Source: Akkermansia sp. (lineage in GTDB: Bacteria; Verrucomicrobiota; Verrucomicrobiia; Verrucomicrobiales; Akkermansiaceae). Taken from it: DNA of 64,000 nucleotides. A model generated the notes under the pieces. The model was not told the origin of the DNA, did no database searches, and was given only the letters and a program-made list of their open reading frames with translations. Positions 17,105 to 26,228 of this stretch are shown here, one piece after another. The stretch's first letter is position 1. Each line of letters begins with the position of its first letter. The DNA lies in the NCBI RefSeq assembly GCF_020860705.1, contig NZ_JAJBTT010000002.1, forward strand, positions 1-64,000. Direction: 5' to 3'. A program made the position numbers and the translations under genes.

Positions 17105-17689
17105 ATGCAAGTAATCATTCACCAATGGGCCTTTGATGGAAGCTTTGACCAGCTTGCCTCCCTGCCGCGGCAGGAACTCGTCAACGACTGGTTCGGCTAC
17201 GACGTGGAGCCAAGCGCGGAATTCGCCTTTGCCACGGACGGACAATACCTCTGGTTCCTGGCCGCCCGCAGCAAGGAAGCCACGGTCCACCCGGACGCCC
17301 GGCCCGGCCAGTTCCAGCAGGAACTGTGGAAGTATGACCTGGCCGAATGGTTCCTGGCGGCCGGAGACGGCACCAATTACTGGGAATTCAACCTTGCGCC
17401 CAACGGCGCCTGGTGGGCCTGCGCCTTTTCCGACACCCGCCGCGCCAATGAAGACATTCCCGCCCCGCTGGCGGTAGATACCAAGAGCATCCTGACGGAC
17501 GAGGGATGGTGCGCCATGGCCCGGATTCCGCTGAACGAACTGCGCGGCGTGGACGTCCGTGACTGCAAGCTGGCCGCCACATTCATCCTGGACACTCCGG
17601 ACCAGATTTTCCTGACCACCGCGGACGACCTTTCCGGACAGCCGGATTTCCACCGCCCGGACTGCTTCAGCACCCCCATTCTCAAATGA
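17105..17689 (+). CDS. DOMON/CBM9-like protein
   Basis: The 194-residue protein looks like a single beta-sandwich domain of the DOMON or carbohydrate-binding module 9 type. It has alternating strands such as EFAFATDGQYLWFLAAR, WEFNLAPNGAWWACAF and WCAMARIPLNEL. In CBM9-like proteins this fold binds sugars or heme. No signal peptide is present, so it appears cytoplasmic, which is unusual for a glycan-binding module. It is followed 3 bp later by an FAD-linked oxidase gene, so the two probably act together or are at least cotranscribed. Confidence 0.6.
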   Translation: MQVIIHQWAFDGSFDQLASLPRQELVNDWFGYDVEPSAEFAFATDGQYLWFLAARSKEATVHPDARPGQFQQELWKYDLAEWFLAAGDGTNYWEFNLAPNGAWWACAFSDTRRANEDIPAPLAVDTKSILTDEGWCAMARIPLNELRGVDVRDCKLAATFILDTPDQIFLTTADDLSGQPDFHRPDCFSTPILK

Positions 17690-17692
17690 CCC

Positions 17693-19069
17693 ATGTCTTT
17701 GGAAGAAGACATTTCCCGCATCCTGGGGCCTGAAAAGGTTTCCGGGGCTCCGGAAGTGCTGGCTGCCCATGCCGGGGACAAATGGTATGCCTCCGTACTT
17801 CCGGAGGCGGTCGTTTTCCCGGAAAGCACGGAGGACGTCTCCCTGCTGCTGCGCTACGCCTCCTCCATGAACATTCCTGTCACGGCCCGCGGCGGCGGCG
17901 TGGGATACGTAGGGGGCTGCGTTCCCGTGCGCGGCGGCATCAGCCTTTCCCTGGAACGGATGAACCGTATTCTGGAAATCTCTCCGGAAGACGGCGTAGC
18001 CGTGGTGGAACCCGGCGTCATCACGGCGGACCTCCAGCGGGAAGCCCGCGCTCTGGGCTGGTTCTACCCTCCGGACCCGGCATCCCGGAAGGAATGCAGC
18101 ATCGGAGGCAACATCGCCACGAACGCCGGCGGCCCCCGGTGCCTGAAATACGGAGTCACGAAGGCCTATGTGCTGGGGCTTACCGTGGTGCTTGCCAGCG
18201 GAGAAATCGTGGAATGCGGTGGACGCACCCACAAGAACAAAACGGGCTTCGACCTCGGAGACCTCTTCATCGGATCGGAAGGGATGCTGGGCGTCATCAC
18301 CCGGGCCATTCTGCGCCTCATCCCCCATCCGGAAGCGTTCGGAGCGCTCAGCGCCAGTTTCCCGCAATTCCCCATGGCTCCCGCGGCCGTGCAGCGCATC
18401 CTGAACAGCGGGCACCTTCCCTCCGCCCTGGAAATAACAGACAGCTTCACCCTCCGCGCCGCACGCGCCTACCTGGGGGACAGCGCCCTGCCCTCCGGCA
18501 GCCGCGGCCACCTGATTGTGGAAGTGGACGGCAGGCAGGCCGCCGTGCGCGAGGAGCTGGACTCCCTGTGCGCCCTGCTGGAGGAATGCGGAGCCGCCAA
18601 CGTGCTGCGCGCAGACACGGAGGCGGAGGCGGAAGCCATCTGGCAGCTCCGGAGGGAATTTTCCTACAGCCTGAAAGCCACAGGCATGACCAAGCTTAAT
18701 GAAGACATCGTCATCCCCAGGTCCCGCCTGGTGGAGCTGGTGGAATTCTGTGAAGCCATGAACCGGGAAACGGGGCTGGACATCGCGTGTTTCGGCCATT
18801 CCGGGGATGGCAACATCCACACCAACATCATGGTGGACGACTACACAGACCCGGAAAAGAAAGCCCTGGCGGACGCCTGCGTGGACAGGCTGTTCCACTG
18901 GGTGCTGGAACACGGCGGCACCATCACCGGAGAACACGGCATCGGCCTGGCCAAGGCCAAATGGTTCCGGGAAGCCGTGGGAGAAGGGGCCTTTCATCTG
19001 CACGAGCTGGTCAAATCCGCCCTGGATCCCAGGAATTTGCTGAATCCGGGCAAAATGGGGCTGCCGTAA
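17693..19069 (+). CDS. FAD-linked oxidase, GlcD/D-lactate dehydrogenase type
   Basis: The 458-residue protein has an N-terminal FAD-binding PCMH domain (about 38-215, with ARGGGVGYVGGCVP and CSIGGNIATNAGGPRCLKYG) and a C-terminal FAD oxidase domain. The latter holds the conserved CFGHSGDGNIHTNIM and HGGTITGEHGIGLAK motifs. These match GlcD and D-2-hydroxyacid dehydrogenases, which oxidise glycolate, D-lactate or related acids and pass electrons to quinone or an Fe-S partner. GlcE and GlcF partners are not adjacent. Substrate is uncertain. Confidence 0.85.
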   Translation: MSLEEDISRILGPEKVSGAPEVLAAHAGDKWYASVLPEAVVFPESTEDVSLLLRYASSMNIPVTARGGGVGYVGGCVPVRGGISLSLERMNRILEISPEDGVAVVEPGVITADLQREARALGWFYPPDPASRKECSIGGNIATNAGGPRCLKYGVTKAYVLGLTVVLASGEIVECGGRTHKNKTGFDLGDLFIGSEGMLGVITRAILRLIPHPEAFGALSASFPQFPMAPAAVQRILNSGHLPSALEITDSFTLRAARAYLGDSALPSGSRGHLIVEVDGRQAAVREELDSLCALLEECGAANVLRADTEAEAEAIWQLRREFSYSLKATGMTKLNEDIVIPRSRLVELVEFCEAMNRETGLDIACFGHSGDGNIHTNIMVDDYTDPEKKALADACVDRLFHWVLEHGGTITGEHGIGLAKAKWFREAVGEGAFHLHELVKSALDPRNLLNPGKMGLP

Positions 19070-19085
19070 CGTAAAATAGACTTCC

Positions 19086-20408
19086 ATGATGCCTCCGGAC
19101 GGGGCATCATGGGAACAGCACCTCATGAACAGCCCGCACAAGTCCATCCTAGCCCGCCTTTACGACCGTTTTCCGGCCGCAAACGCCATTCTGGTGTTCA
19201 TTCTGGACCATCCCCTGGCCTGGTTTACCCCCAAATGGCGCAGGAAAGGCCGCATGGCGCTGAAAGCGGTGCGCCGCTACATCAATTACAACCGGGACAT
19301 TCTGCCGCCCGAACGCCTGGCGGAGTTTGAGGAAAGCCGCAATCTGCTGAAAACGGCGTTGCGCCAGGGAGACAGGCAGCAGGTGGAAACCATCACGGCC
19401 AAAATGGAATCCACACTGGAATCCATTCCCGGCGCACTCCCTTCCGGTCTGGCGGAAAACGTGGAAGTTCTGTTTGTGATCCTGGCCATTTTCCTGGGTC
19501 TGCGCGCCTACGTGGTCCAGCCCTTCCGCATCCCCACCGGCTCCATGCAGCCCTCCCTGAACGGCATCCGCGCCGTCCCGCAGGAGGGAGACCCCACCCT
19601 GATGCAGAAAATCGGGGACATGATCGTTTACGGCGGCTCCTATGTTCATGAAACTGCCGCCAAGGAAAAGAAAATCGTCCGCTTTGAGCCCGGCACCAAA
19701 TATCTTCTCCTCACCGTTACCAACGTGATTTTCGACGACGGCTCCAAGCTGGAAATTCCGGCGGCGGAAGCGGAGACGCGCCGCTACTTCCTTAACCAGG
19801 AACCGCGCTTCGAATCCGAACGGCATACGCCGTTCAGAAGCTACATGCCGGGGGATACGATCGTCAATGCGCGTTTTGATGCCGGTGACCTGATCGTGGT
19901 GAACAAGATGGCCTACCACTTCCGCAAGCCGGAACGCGGGGAAGTCTTCGTCTTTGACACGCGCGGCATTGAAGGCATTGCCAACAAGGGCGGCAACACC
20001 GGGCAGGAAGGAGGAACCCATTACGTCAAACGCCTCTGCGGCGTGCCGGGGGATTCCCTGTCCATCAAGGATTCCCGGCTGATCGTCAACGGAGAGCCAG
20101 CCACGGAATGGACCATCCAGCGGGTTGCCTCCGGCAAGCCCCCCTACCAGCCCTGCGGCTATGTGGCCCTTCCCGCCCCGCTGAGCCTGCTGGACGGCAG
20201 GGCCTACATTACGGAAGGCAGCACCGTACACCTCTCCAACGACAAAAAACGCCCCTACCTGCGTGAATACGTGGCCCTCGGCGACAACTCCACCCGTGAA
20301 AACTCCTTTGACTCCCGGTACTGGGGACCCGTCCACCAATACAACATCGTAGGCCCCGCCAGTTTCTGCCTGTGGCCCTTTACCTCCCACTGGGGGCTTA
20401 TCCCCTGA
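19086..20408 (+). CDS. lepB: signal peptidase I, enlarged form
   Basis: Signal peptidase I removes signal peptides from secreted proteins at the outer face of the inner membrane. The 440-residue protein has one clear transmembrane segment (about 127-143). Beyond it lie the catalytic serine S153 (IPTGSMQPS), the general-base lysine K315 (THYVKRLCGVPGD) and the box E motif GDNSTRENSFDSRYWGPV. Two features make it longer than typical LepB: about 125 residues before the membrane segment, partly coiled, and an insertion of about 100 residues (160-260) between the Ser and Lys boxes. The ATG at 19125 is an alternative start that would remove 13 residues. Confidence 0.88.
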   Translation: MMPPDGASWEQHLMNSPHKSILARLYDRFPAANAILVFILDHPLAWFTPKWRRKGRMALKAVRRYINYNRDILPPERLAEFEESRNLLKTALRQGDRQQVETITAKMESTLESIPGALPSGLAENVEVLFVILAIFLGLRAYVVQPFRIPTGSMQPSLNGIRAVPQEGDPTLMQKIGDMIVYGGSYVHETAAKEKKIVRFEPGTKYLLLTVTNVIFDDGSKLEIPAAEAETRRYFLNQEPRFESERHTPFRSYMPGDTIVNARFDAGDLIVVNKMAYHFRKPERGEVFVFDTRGIEGIANKGGNTGQEGGTHYVKRLCGVPGDSLSIKDSRLIVNGEPATEWTIQRVASGKPPYQPCGYVALPAPLSLLDGRAYITEGSTVHLSNDKKRPYLREYVALGDNSTRENSFDSRYWGPVHQYNIVGPASFCLWPFTSHWGLIP

Positions 20409-20447
20409 TCTACCGCCCTTCCACAGGCACGCTTTCCCTGTCAAGAC

Positions 20448-21368
20448 ATGACCCAAGCCCAGACTATCACCAGCAAGGCCAAATCCAACCTGGCCTTCGC
20501 TCTCATTGACCTTCCTGAAGAAGAACGCCGCCACATGGCGGAATTTTACGCCTTTTGCCGCACCGTGGACGACATCGTGGACGAACCGGGCATGACGCCC
20601 CGCGAACGCCATGACGCCCTGAACCGCTGGATAGAAGTCATCAACGGCGGAAACGACCTGGAGCTGACGGAGCTGGAAGAGGACATCGTAGCCCTCATCC
20701 AGGATCTGGATCTGGATACTACTCCCATGCTGCACCTGATTGAAGGCTGCCGCTCCGATATCTGCCAGCAGCAGCCCCTCAACCGCGACGAACTGCTGGA
20801 CTACACCTACTGCGTGGCCTGCTGCGTGGGTCTTACCTCCGCCCGCATCATGGGCGCAGGGGAAGACTCCTACCCGTACGCGATCGCCCTGGGGCACGCC
20901 CTGCAGATGGTGAACATCATCCGGGATGTGGCGGAAGACTGTGACAAATCCAACCGCATCTACCTGCCCAGGGAGGACATGGACCGCTTCGGCTACTCGC
21001 TGGAAGACCTGCGCGGCAGGGTGTACTCTCCCCAGCTGCGGGAACTGCTGCAATATGAGGCGGACCTGGCGGAAAAATTTTTCGCGGATGCGGAGGCGGA
21101 ATACAACCGCCTCAGTCCGGAAGACAAGGCCGCGCTCATTCCGGCCCAGGCCATGGCGCTCATTTACCACACCATTCTGGACAAAATGAAGGCGGGAGGA
21201 TTCCGCATTTTCGACATCCGCTACCGCGTCAATACCTTCCACAAGCTCTGGCTTCTGTTCCGCACGAAGCTGGACATTGACCCGCAATCCTATTACGACA
21301 AGTCCAAGGCGTACTATGACAAGCTCGTCGGCTTCCTTTCCAGGCCGATGAAAAAGGATGAAAAATAA
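20448..21368 (+). CDS. squalene/phytoene synthase family protein (HpnD-like)
   Basis: The 306-residue protein carries both aspartate-rich motifs of the trans-prenyl head-to-head synthases: FCRTVDDIVDE (about 36-46) and NIIRDVAEDCDKSNRIYLP (about 157-175). Such enzymes join two farnesyl or geranylgeranyl diphosphates to give presqualene diphosphate, squalene or phytoene. The sequence resembles the HpnC/HpnD group, but neither its partner synthase nor the reductive HpnE nor a hopene cyclase is adjacent. Product assignment is therefore open. The start is 39 bp after the lepB stop. Confidence 0.85.
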   Translation: MTQAQTITSKAKSNLAFALIDLPEEERRHMAEFYAFCRTVDDIVDEPGMTPRERHDALNRWIEVINGGNDLELTELEEDIVALIQDLDLDTTPMLHLIEGCRSDICQQQPLNRDELLDYTYCVACCVGLTSARIMGAGEDSYPYAIALGHALQMVNIIRDVAEDCDKSNRIYLPREDMDRFGYSLEDLRGRVYSPQLRELLQYEADLAEKFFADAEAEYNRLSPEDKAALIPAQAMALIYHTILDKMKAGGFRIFDIRYRVNTFHKLWLLFRTKLDIDPQSYYDKSKAYYDKLVGFLSRPMKKDEK

Positions 21369-21465
21369 GGGACGCCTCCCGGAAAGGCCGGAGCATTTAC
21401 ATGCCTGTCGGCGCACGTGCAACACGAAGCTTGCCCTGCACCCTGCATTTCTGTAAGAGTACAGG

Positions 21466-23256
21466 ATGCAATTTCCCGGAGCCATTTTCCTCCTTGCCCT
21501 TACAACACTTGCCGGGCTATGCACGGCAGGGAGCTACCCGGAACGCGGGGAACGCACGCGCTCCGGGGGGAACCACACCTGGCATATAGACCCGGACAAG
21601 GGAAATGACGCCAACTCCGGATCTTCCCCCGCCATGGCGTGGAAGAGCATGGCCCCGGCCAACCGTCTCCTCATGTCCCCGGGAGACACGCTCATCATTC
21701 AGCCCGGAGAACATACGGAATCCCTCGTGGTGATGGGGGAAGGGTCCAGACAGGCCCCGGTCACCATCCGGTTCATGCCTGGCCGGCATATTTTTAAACA
21801 CGGAGGGCTGGTCACCGGAACGCCCCAGATTTCCAATACCAATGACGCCCCCAAGGAGCCGAAGGCCATGGCTATCCGCCTGGTTGAGGCCAAAAACGTC
21901 CGCCTGGAAGGCAAACCGGGAGCCACAGACATCATGCTGGAGGGAAAGGCCATCTTTGTCTGCATGGAACATGCGGAAAATATTTCCCTGAACGGCCTGG
22001 GCTTTGACTACCTGCACCCAACCATGGGTGAATTCCTGGTTACGGAAGTCGAAGGGAACACCATGAAAGCGACCATTCCGGACGGAATCCTGTATACGGT
22101 GAAGGATGGCGCGCTGACCTGGCACGGCCCCGGCTGGGAATTCCGAATAGGAGGCTATGCCAAGGTTTTCGATTCCGCCTCCGGAACCTTCCGAGGCGAC
22201 TTTAATCCAAGCAAAACAACCATAGAAGAACTATCTCCGGGAAAAATCAGCATCACCTTCAAGGAAGGTTCCCCGACCATGCAGCCGGGCCAGTCCTACC
22301 AGAACCGCAACACGCGAAGGGACTGTTGCGGATTTTTCCAGTACAGGAGCAAGAACCTCGTGTGGAACAACTGCCAGATCTATTACATGCATGGCATGGG
22401 AGTAGTCTCCCAGTTCAGCGAAAACATCATATTTGACCATTTAAAGGTAGCTCCCCGGCCCCGCTCCCTGCGCACCACTTCCTCCTGGGCGGACAATCTG
22501 CACTTTTCCGGGTGCAAAGGTAAAATCATCGTCAAAAATTCCGTGCTGGGCTCCTCCCATGATGACGCCATCAACGTGCACGGCACCCACCTGCGCATCG
22601 TCGGCCAGCCTGCCGCCAACAAAATCACCGTCCGCTTCATGCACGGACAGACTTTCGGCTTTGACGCCTTTGCCGTGGGGGACAAGATTGACTACGTTTC
22701 TTACAATACCCTGATTCCCTACGCCACCAATACCGTTTCCGGTATCAGGCAGCTTAATGACCGGGAAATTGAACTCACACTGCGGCAACCCAATCCCCGG
22801 AACATCCAGCCCAACGACGTCGTGGAAAACATCACCTGGACTCCCTCCGTCCACGTCAGCAACACGGTGTGCCGCCACATCCCCACCAGGGGATTTCTGC
22901 TGACCACGAGGCAGCCGGTGCTGATCGAACGGTGCCGTTTTGAAAAAACGGGCATGCCGGCCATTCTGGTGGAGGATGACGCTTCCGGCTGGTACGAATC
23001 CGGCGTTGTCAGGAACATGACCATCTCCCAAAACACCTTTATCCAATGTGGAGAAGCGGTCATCCAGATTGCCCCGCACGCCCCCAGTCCGGATGGAAAC
23101 GTGCACCAGAACATTACCATTACAGGCAATGCGTTTGACCTCAAAAACGGCACCGCCATCCGTACACGCCATACAGGAAACGTGAAAGCGGAAAAAAACA
23201 CCTTCACCAAAGACGGAAAAACCGTCCCGGAGGACAAGGCGGTGGATATCCGGTAA
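21466..23256 (+). CDS. secreted parallel beta-helix glycosidase, GH110-like alpha-1,3-galactosidase
   Basis: The 596-residue protein has a signal peptide (MQFPGAIFLLALTTLAGLCTA) and a right-handed parallel beta-helix with many N-rich turns. The block SSHDDAINVHGTHLRIV (about 363-379) contains the acidic pair D366-D367 and matches what I recall of the GH110 exo-alpha-1,3-galactosidases, as does the total length. GH110 enzymes remove terminal alpha-1,3-galactose, as in blood group B or linear xenoantigen glycans, which fits a mucin-degrading organism. The family call rests on recall of this motif and not on a search. It stands alone, convergent with the HAD-FolB gene 14 bp away. Confidence 0.7.
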   Translation: MQFPGAIFLLALTTLAGLCTAGSYPERGERTRSGGNHTWHIDPDKGNDANSGSSPAMAWKSMAPANRLLMSPGDTLIIQPGEHTESLVVMGEGSRQAPVTIRFMPGRHIFKHGGLVTGTPQISNTNDAPKEPKAMAIRLVEAKNVRLEGKPGATDIMLEGKAIFVCMEHAENISLNGLGFDYLHPTMGEFLVTEVEGNTMKATIPDGILYTVKDGALTWHGPGWEFRIGGYAKVFDSASGTFRGDFNPSKTTIEELSPGKISITFKEGSPTMQPGQSYQNRNTRRDCCGFFQYRSKNLVWNNCQIYYMHGMGVVSQFSENIIFDHLKVAPRPRSLRTTSSWADNLHFSGCKGKIIVKNSVLGSSHDDAINVHGTHLRIVGQPAANKITVRFMHGQTFGFDAFAVGDKIDYVSYNTLIPYATNTVSGIRQLNDREIELTLRQPNPRNIQPNDVVENITWTPSVHVSNTVCRHIPTRGFLLTTRQPVLIERCRFEKTGMPAILVEDDASGWYESGVVRNMTISQNTFIQCGEAVIQIAPHAPSPDGNVHQNITITGNAFDLKNGTAIRTRHTGNVKAEKNTFTKDGKTVPEDKAVDIR

Positions 23257-23270
23257 GAACCTTTCCCCCT

Positions 23271-24263
23271 CTAACGGTGCCGGGAAACAGGCACGGTCAC
23301 GGAAACGCTGTCCGTGCGCGGCAGGATGAACTTGTGCAGGGTGACGATCACGTGCCGTGCGCCGAATTGCTGCAGGCAGACCCGGCCCATGTCTTCCGCC
23401 AGCGTCTCCACCAGCTTGCGGGGCCGCGCCATGGCTTCCGCCCTCAGGGCCGTGGCGATGGAGTCATAACAGACGGTCCTTGAAAAATCGTCTTTCAATC
23501 CGGACAACGCTTCCTCCGGATAAAAGGTAATATCCGCCTTCAAGGTCTGCATGGAGGCGCGTTCCTCCTCCGGCACCCCGATGAAGGTATCCAGCTCCAG
23601 ACCGTTGATGTTGATGGAATCCTGCGTATCGGAAGGCAGCGCATAGCGGCGCATCAGCGTGCGCAGGACAAGCAGGTCCGGCACGATGATGTCCGGCCTG
23701 GCCTTGGAAAGCTGCGCGGCGTCATTGTACCCGGTCAGCACGGCGATGGACGTGATGCCCGCATGGTGGGCCGTCTCCACATCATGCTGCATATCCCCGA
23801 TGAACGCGGTTTCGTGCGCATGCAGGCCATGCTGGGCCAACAGGGTATGGATATGGGCGTCTTTGTGGCGGATGCCTGCGTGAATGGCTTCAAAATATTC
23901 CATCATGCCCAGATCACGGCACTGAATGTCAAACTCCTTGGCATCCACGCTGGTGAGGATGAAGCAGCGCACGCCGCGCGCGCGGCAGAATTCCAGGAAT
24001 TCCCGCGCGTTGGGCAGCACTTCCACCGGAGCGGTGGAAACGCGGAAAGCGTACCGGAAATGGTCTTCCAGCTCATCCAGATCCGCCTGGGGCAGCACGC
24101 GGGCATAATAATCCGGGTAGGGAAGCTGGAACTCCGCACGGAATTCATCCCTGTTCATGCAGGGTTTTCCATATTGGGAAAAAACGTAATTGGAGGCGTC
24201 CAGCGTCAGGGCCAGGTCGTCCACCAGCGTGCCGGACCAGTCGAAAATCAAATTCTTGAACAT
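23271..24263 (-). CDS. HAD hydrolase-dihydroneopterin aldolase (FolB) fusion
   Basis: The 330-residue protein joins two domains. Residues 1-205 form a HAD hydrolase of the phosphoglycolate phosphatase type: motif I FDWSGTLVDD (nucleophile D8), a Thr/Ser motif II in FILTSVD, a lysine in GIRHKDAH and GDMQHDVETAHHAG as motif IV. The usual second Asp of motif I is Ser10. Residues from about 216 form a FolB domain (INGLELDTFIGVPEEER, then VCYDSIATAL, LVETLAE and LHKFILP with the expected Tyr and Lys). FolB splits dihydroneopterin in folate synthesis. The gene is last in the grpE-dnaJ-rsmE run, 22 bp after rsmE. The start at 24263 is set by the HAD motif. Confidence 0.85.
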   Translation of the reverse strand: MFKNLIFDWSGTLVDDLALTLDASNYVFSQYGKPCMNRDEFRAEFQLPYPDYYARVLPQADLDELEDHFRYAFRVSTAPVEVLPNAREFLEFCRARGVRCFILTSVDAKEFDIQCRDLGMMEYFEAIHAGIRHKDAHIHTLLAQHGLHAHETAFIGDMQHDVETAHHAGITSIAVLTGYNDAAQLSKARPDIIVPDLLVLRTLMRRYALPSDTQDSININGLELDTFIGVPEEERASMQTLKADITFYPEEALSGLKDDFSRTVCYDSIATALRAEAMARPRKLVETLAEDMGRVCLQQFGARHVIVTLHKFILPRTDSVSVTVPVSRHR

Positions 24264-24285
24264 GGAAATGCGTGTGGGTAAAAAT

Positions 24286-25023
24286 TCAGTCCAGAGCATA
24301 CCGCATGGCGGCCAGCCCGAAAAAGGCAGCCGTCTCCACGCGGAGGACAATAGGACCAAGCGTAACGGGGACAAAGCCCGCCTCCAGGGCCATGGCCGTC
24401 TCCTGGTCCGTAAAATCTCCTTCCGGCCCCACCAGCAGGGAAGCGCTCCGTACGGAGCGGGTACGGGCTTCCTCCAGCACGTCCCTGACCGGACGCACGC
24501 CGGGCACGAGAGAGGCGATCACGTTCAGCCCTTCCGGCACGCCGCGGCGCAGCCATTCCGCAAAGGGAACGGGGGAAGCCACCTCCGGCAGGGTGTTCTG
24601 GCCGCACTGCTTGCAGGCTTCCAGAGCGATGCGCTGCCATTTCTGCCTTTTAGCTTCAGCTTCCCGGGTATTCAGGCGCACAATCGTGCGGTCCGTCAGG
24701 AGAGGTACAATGGCGGAAACGCCCAGTTCCACGGCTTTCTGAATAATGAGGTCCATGTTGGCTCCCTTGGGAACCGCCTGGCACAGCGTCAGATGCGCTA
24801 CGGACGGAGAAGGAGGGCATTCCTCCCCCGGAACAAGCAACACGCCGGAACTGCGCGGAGGTTCCGCCACCACGGCATGGGCGGCACGGCCGCAGCCGTC
24901 AAAGACGACGCAGGCATCCCCCTGTTTCAGGCGCAGGACCTTGGCTGCATGGTGCGCTTCATCCCCGCGCAGCTCCCAGGAGGGAGCGGACCATTCCGAT
25001 GCAGGGAGATAGAAACGAGCCAT
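24286..25023 (-). CDS. rsmE: 16S rRNA (uracil(1498)-N(3))-methyltransferase
   Basis: RsmE methylates U1498 of 16S rRNA using S-adenosylmethionine. The 245-residue protein has the N-terminal PUA-like domain (HHAAKVLRLKQGD) and the C-terminal SPOUT knot. Expected motifs are KGANMDLIIQKAVELGV, LEACKQCGQNTLP and the SAM-binding LLVGPEGDFTDQE ... LGPIVLRVETAA. It lies 23 bp after dnaJ; a dnaJ-prmA-rsmE type order is common in bacteria, here without prmA. Confidence 0.93.
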   Translation of the reverse strand: MARFYLPASEWSAPSWELRGDEAHHAAKVLRLKQGDACVVFDGCGRAAHAVVAEPPRSSGVLLVPGEECPPSPSVAHLTLCQAVPKGANMDLIIQKAVELGVSAIVPLLTDRTIVRLNTREAEAKRQKWQRIALEACKQCGQNTLPEVASPVPFAEWLRRGVPEGLNVIASLVPGVRPVRDVLEEARTRSVRSASLLVGPEGDFTDQETAMALEAGFVPVTLGPIVLRVETAAFFGLAAMRYALD

Positions 25024-25046
25024 GTTTGAAGCGGAAAAACAGAACC

Positions 25047-26204
25047 TTACTTGCTCTTCAGGTAGCGCGCCGCCTTTTCGGCGAACGCCACGCAGGCCGG
25101 CTGGTTGCGCTTTTCATCCACGGTGGATGCAAAGGCGCTCAGCTTGTCCATCTGGTCCCTGGTGAGCTGGGAGGGAATCTCCACCTCCACTTCCACCAGC
25201 ATGTCCCCCACGTCCGAACTGCGGAGGGCTTTCATCCCCTTGCCGCGCAGGCGGAAGATCATGCCGTTCTGCGTGCCTTCCGGCAGCTTGATGGTGGCCG
25301 CGCCTTCCAGCGTGGGAACTTTCAGCTTGCCTCCGGATACGGCCAGGGAAAGCGGGACCGGAACCGTGCAGCTCAGGTCATTGCCCTCACGCTGGAAAAT
25401 ATCGTGCGGTTTGACGTCAATAAACACGTGCAGGTCCCCGGTGGGTCCCCCGTGCACCCCGGCGTCCCCTTCCCCGGCAATGCGGAGCTGGCTGCCTGTG
25501 GCAACGCCCGCGGGAATGCGGATGGTGATATGGGAATCCTCCCTCACACGCCCTTCTCCGCGGCAGGCGGGACACGGATCGGAGATGATCTCCCCGGTGC
25601 CGTGGCAGGTGGGACAGGTGGACTGCTGGACGAAAAAGCCGCTCTGCTGGGTGATAATGCCGCGCCCCTGGCAGGTAGGGCAGGTCTTGAACGCTTCCTT
25701 TCCATCCCGGGCTCCGGTGCCATGGCAGGCCTTGCAGGTCACCAGGCGTTCAATTTCCAGCTTCTTGGTGCAACCTTTCGCAGCTTCTTCCAACGTAATG
25801 TCCAGATCATAGCGCAGATCGGAGCCGGGCCTCTTGGAAGACCTCTTCTGCCCGCCGTGGCCGCCTCCACCGAACATGTCCGCAAAACCGCCCATTCCGG
25901 AAAACATCTGGGCAAAAATATCCATCGGATCCTGGAACCCTCCGCCGGAGTAACCGCCACCGGCCGCCGGACCGCCCTGTTCAAAGGCGGCATGGCCGAA
26001 TCGGTCATAGGCAGCCCTTTTGTCCGCATCGGAAAGCACCTCGTAGGCTTCTCCCAATTCCTTGAACTTCTCTTCCGCGGAAGGGTCGTCCGGATTGCGG
26101 TCCGGGTGGTACTTCAAGGCCAGCTTGCGGTAGGCCTTCTTGATCTCATCATCGGTAGCGTTTTTGGAAACGCCCAGGATCTCGTAATAATCTTTCTTAG
26201 CCAT
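25047..26204 (-). CDS. dnaJ: chaperone protein DnaJ
   Basis: The 385-residue co-chaperone stimulates DnaK ATPase and delivers unfolded clients. Domains in order: J domain (1-70, with the HPD tripeptide in YHPDRNPDD), Gly/Phe-rich linker (about 75-120), a zinc domain with four CxxCxGxG repeats ([32 protein letters not shown]), and the C-terminal substrate-binding and dimerisation region. It follows grpE by 24 bp. No CIRCE-type operator was seen upstream of grpE. dnaK is not in this window. Confidence 0.96.
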   Translation of the reverse strand: MAKKDYYEILGVSKNATDDEIKKAYRKLALKYHPDRNPDDPSAEEKFKELGEAYEVLSDADKRAAYDRFGHAAFEQGGPAAGGGYSGGGFQDPMDIFAQMFSGMGGFADMFGGGGHGGQKRSSKRPGSDLRYDLDITLEEAAKGCTKKLEIERLVTCKACHGTGARDGKEAFKTCPTCQGRGIITQQSGFFVQQSTCPTCHGTGEIISDPCPACRGEGRVREDSHITIRIPAGVATGSQLRIAGEGDAGVHGGPTGDLHVFIDVKPHDIFQREGNDLSCTVPVPLSLAVSGGKLKVPTLEGAATIKLPEGTQNGMIFRLRGKGMKALRSSDVGDMLVEVEVEIPSQLTRDQMDKLSAFASTVDEKRNQPACVAFAEKAARYLKSK

Positions 26205-26228
26205 GTGGCGTGAATGTTAAAAAAACGG

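Noticed and set aside
16991..19147. 718-codon minus-strand open frame across the DOMON and FAD-oxidase genes
   Set aside because: The plus strand encodes two recognisable proteins; the antisense product matches nothing and spans two genes.
19149..21524. 791-codon minus-strand open frame
   Set aside because: Antisense to lepB and the squalene/phytoene synthase, both with full catalytic motifs.
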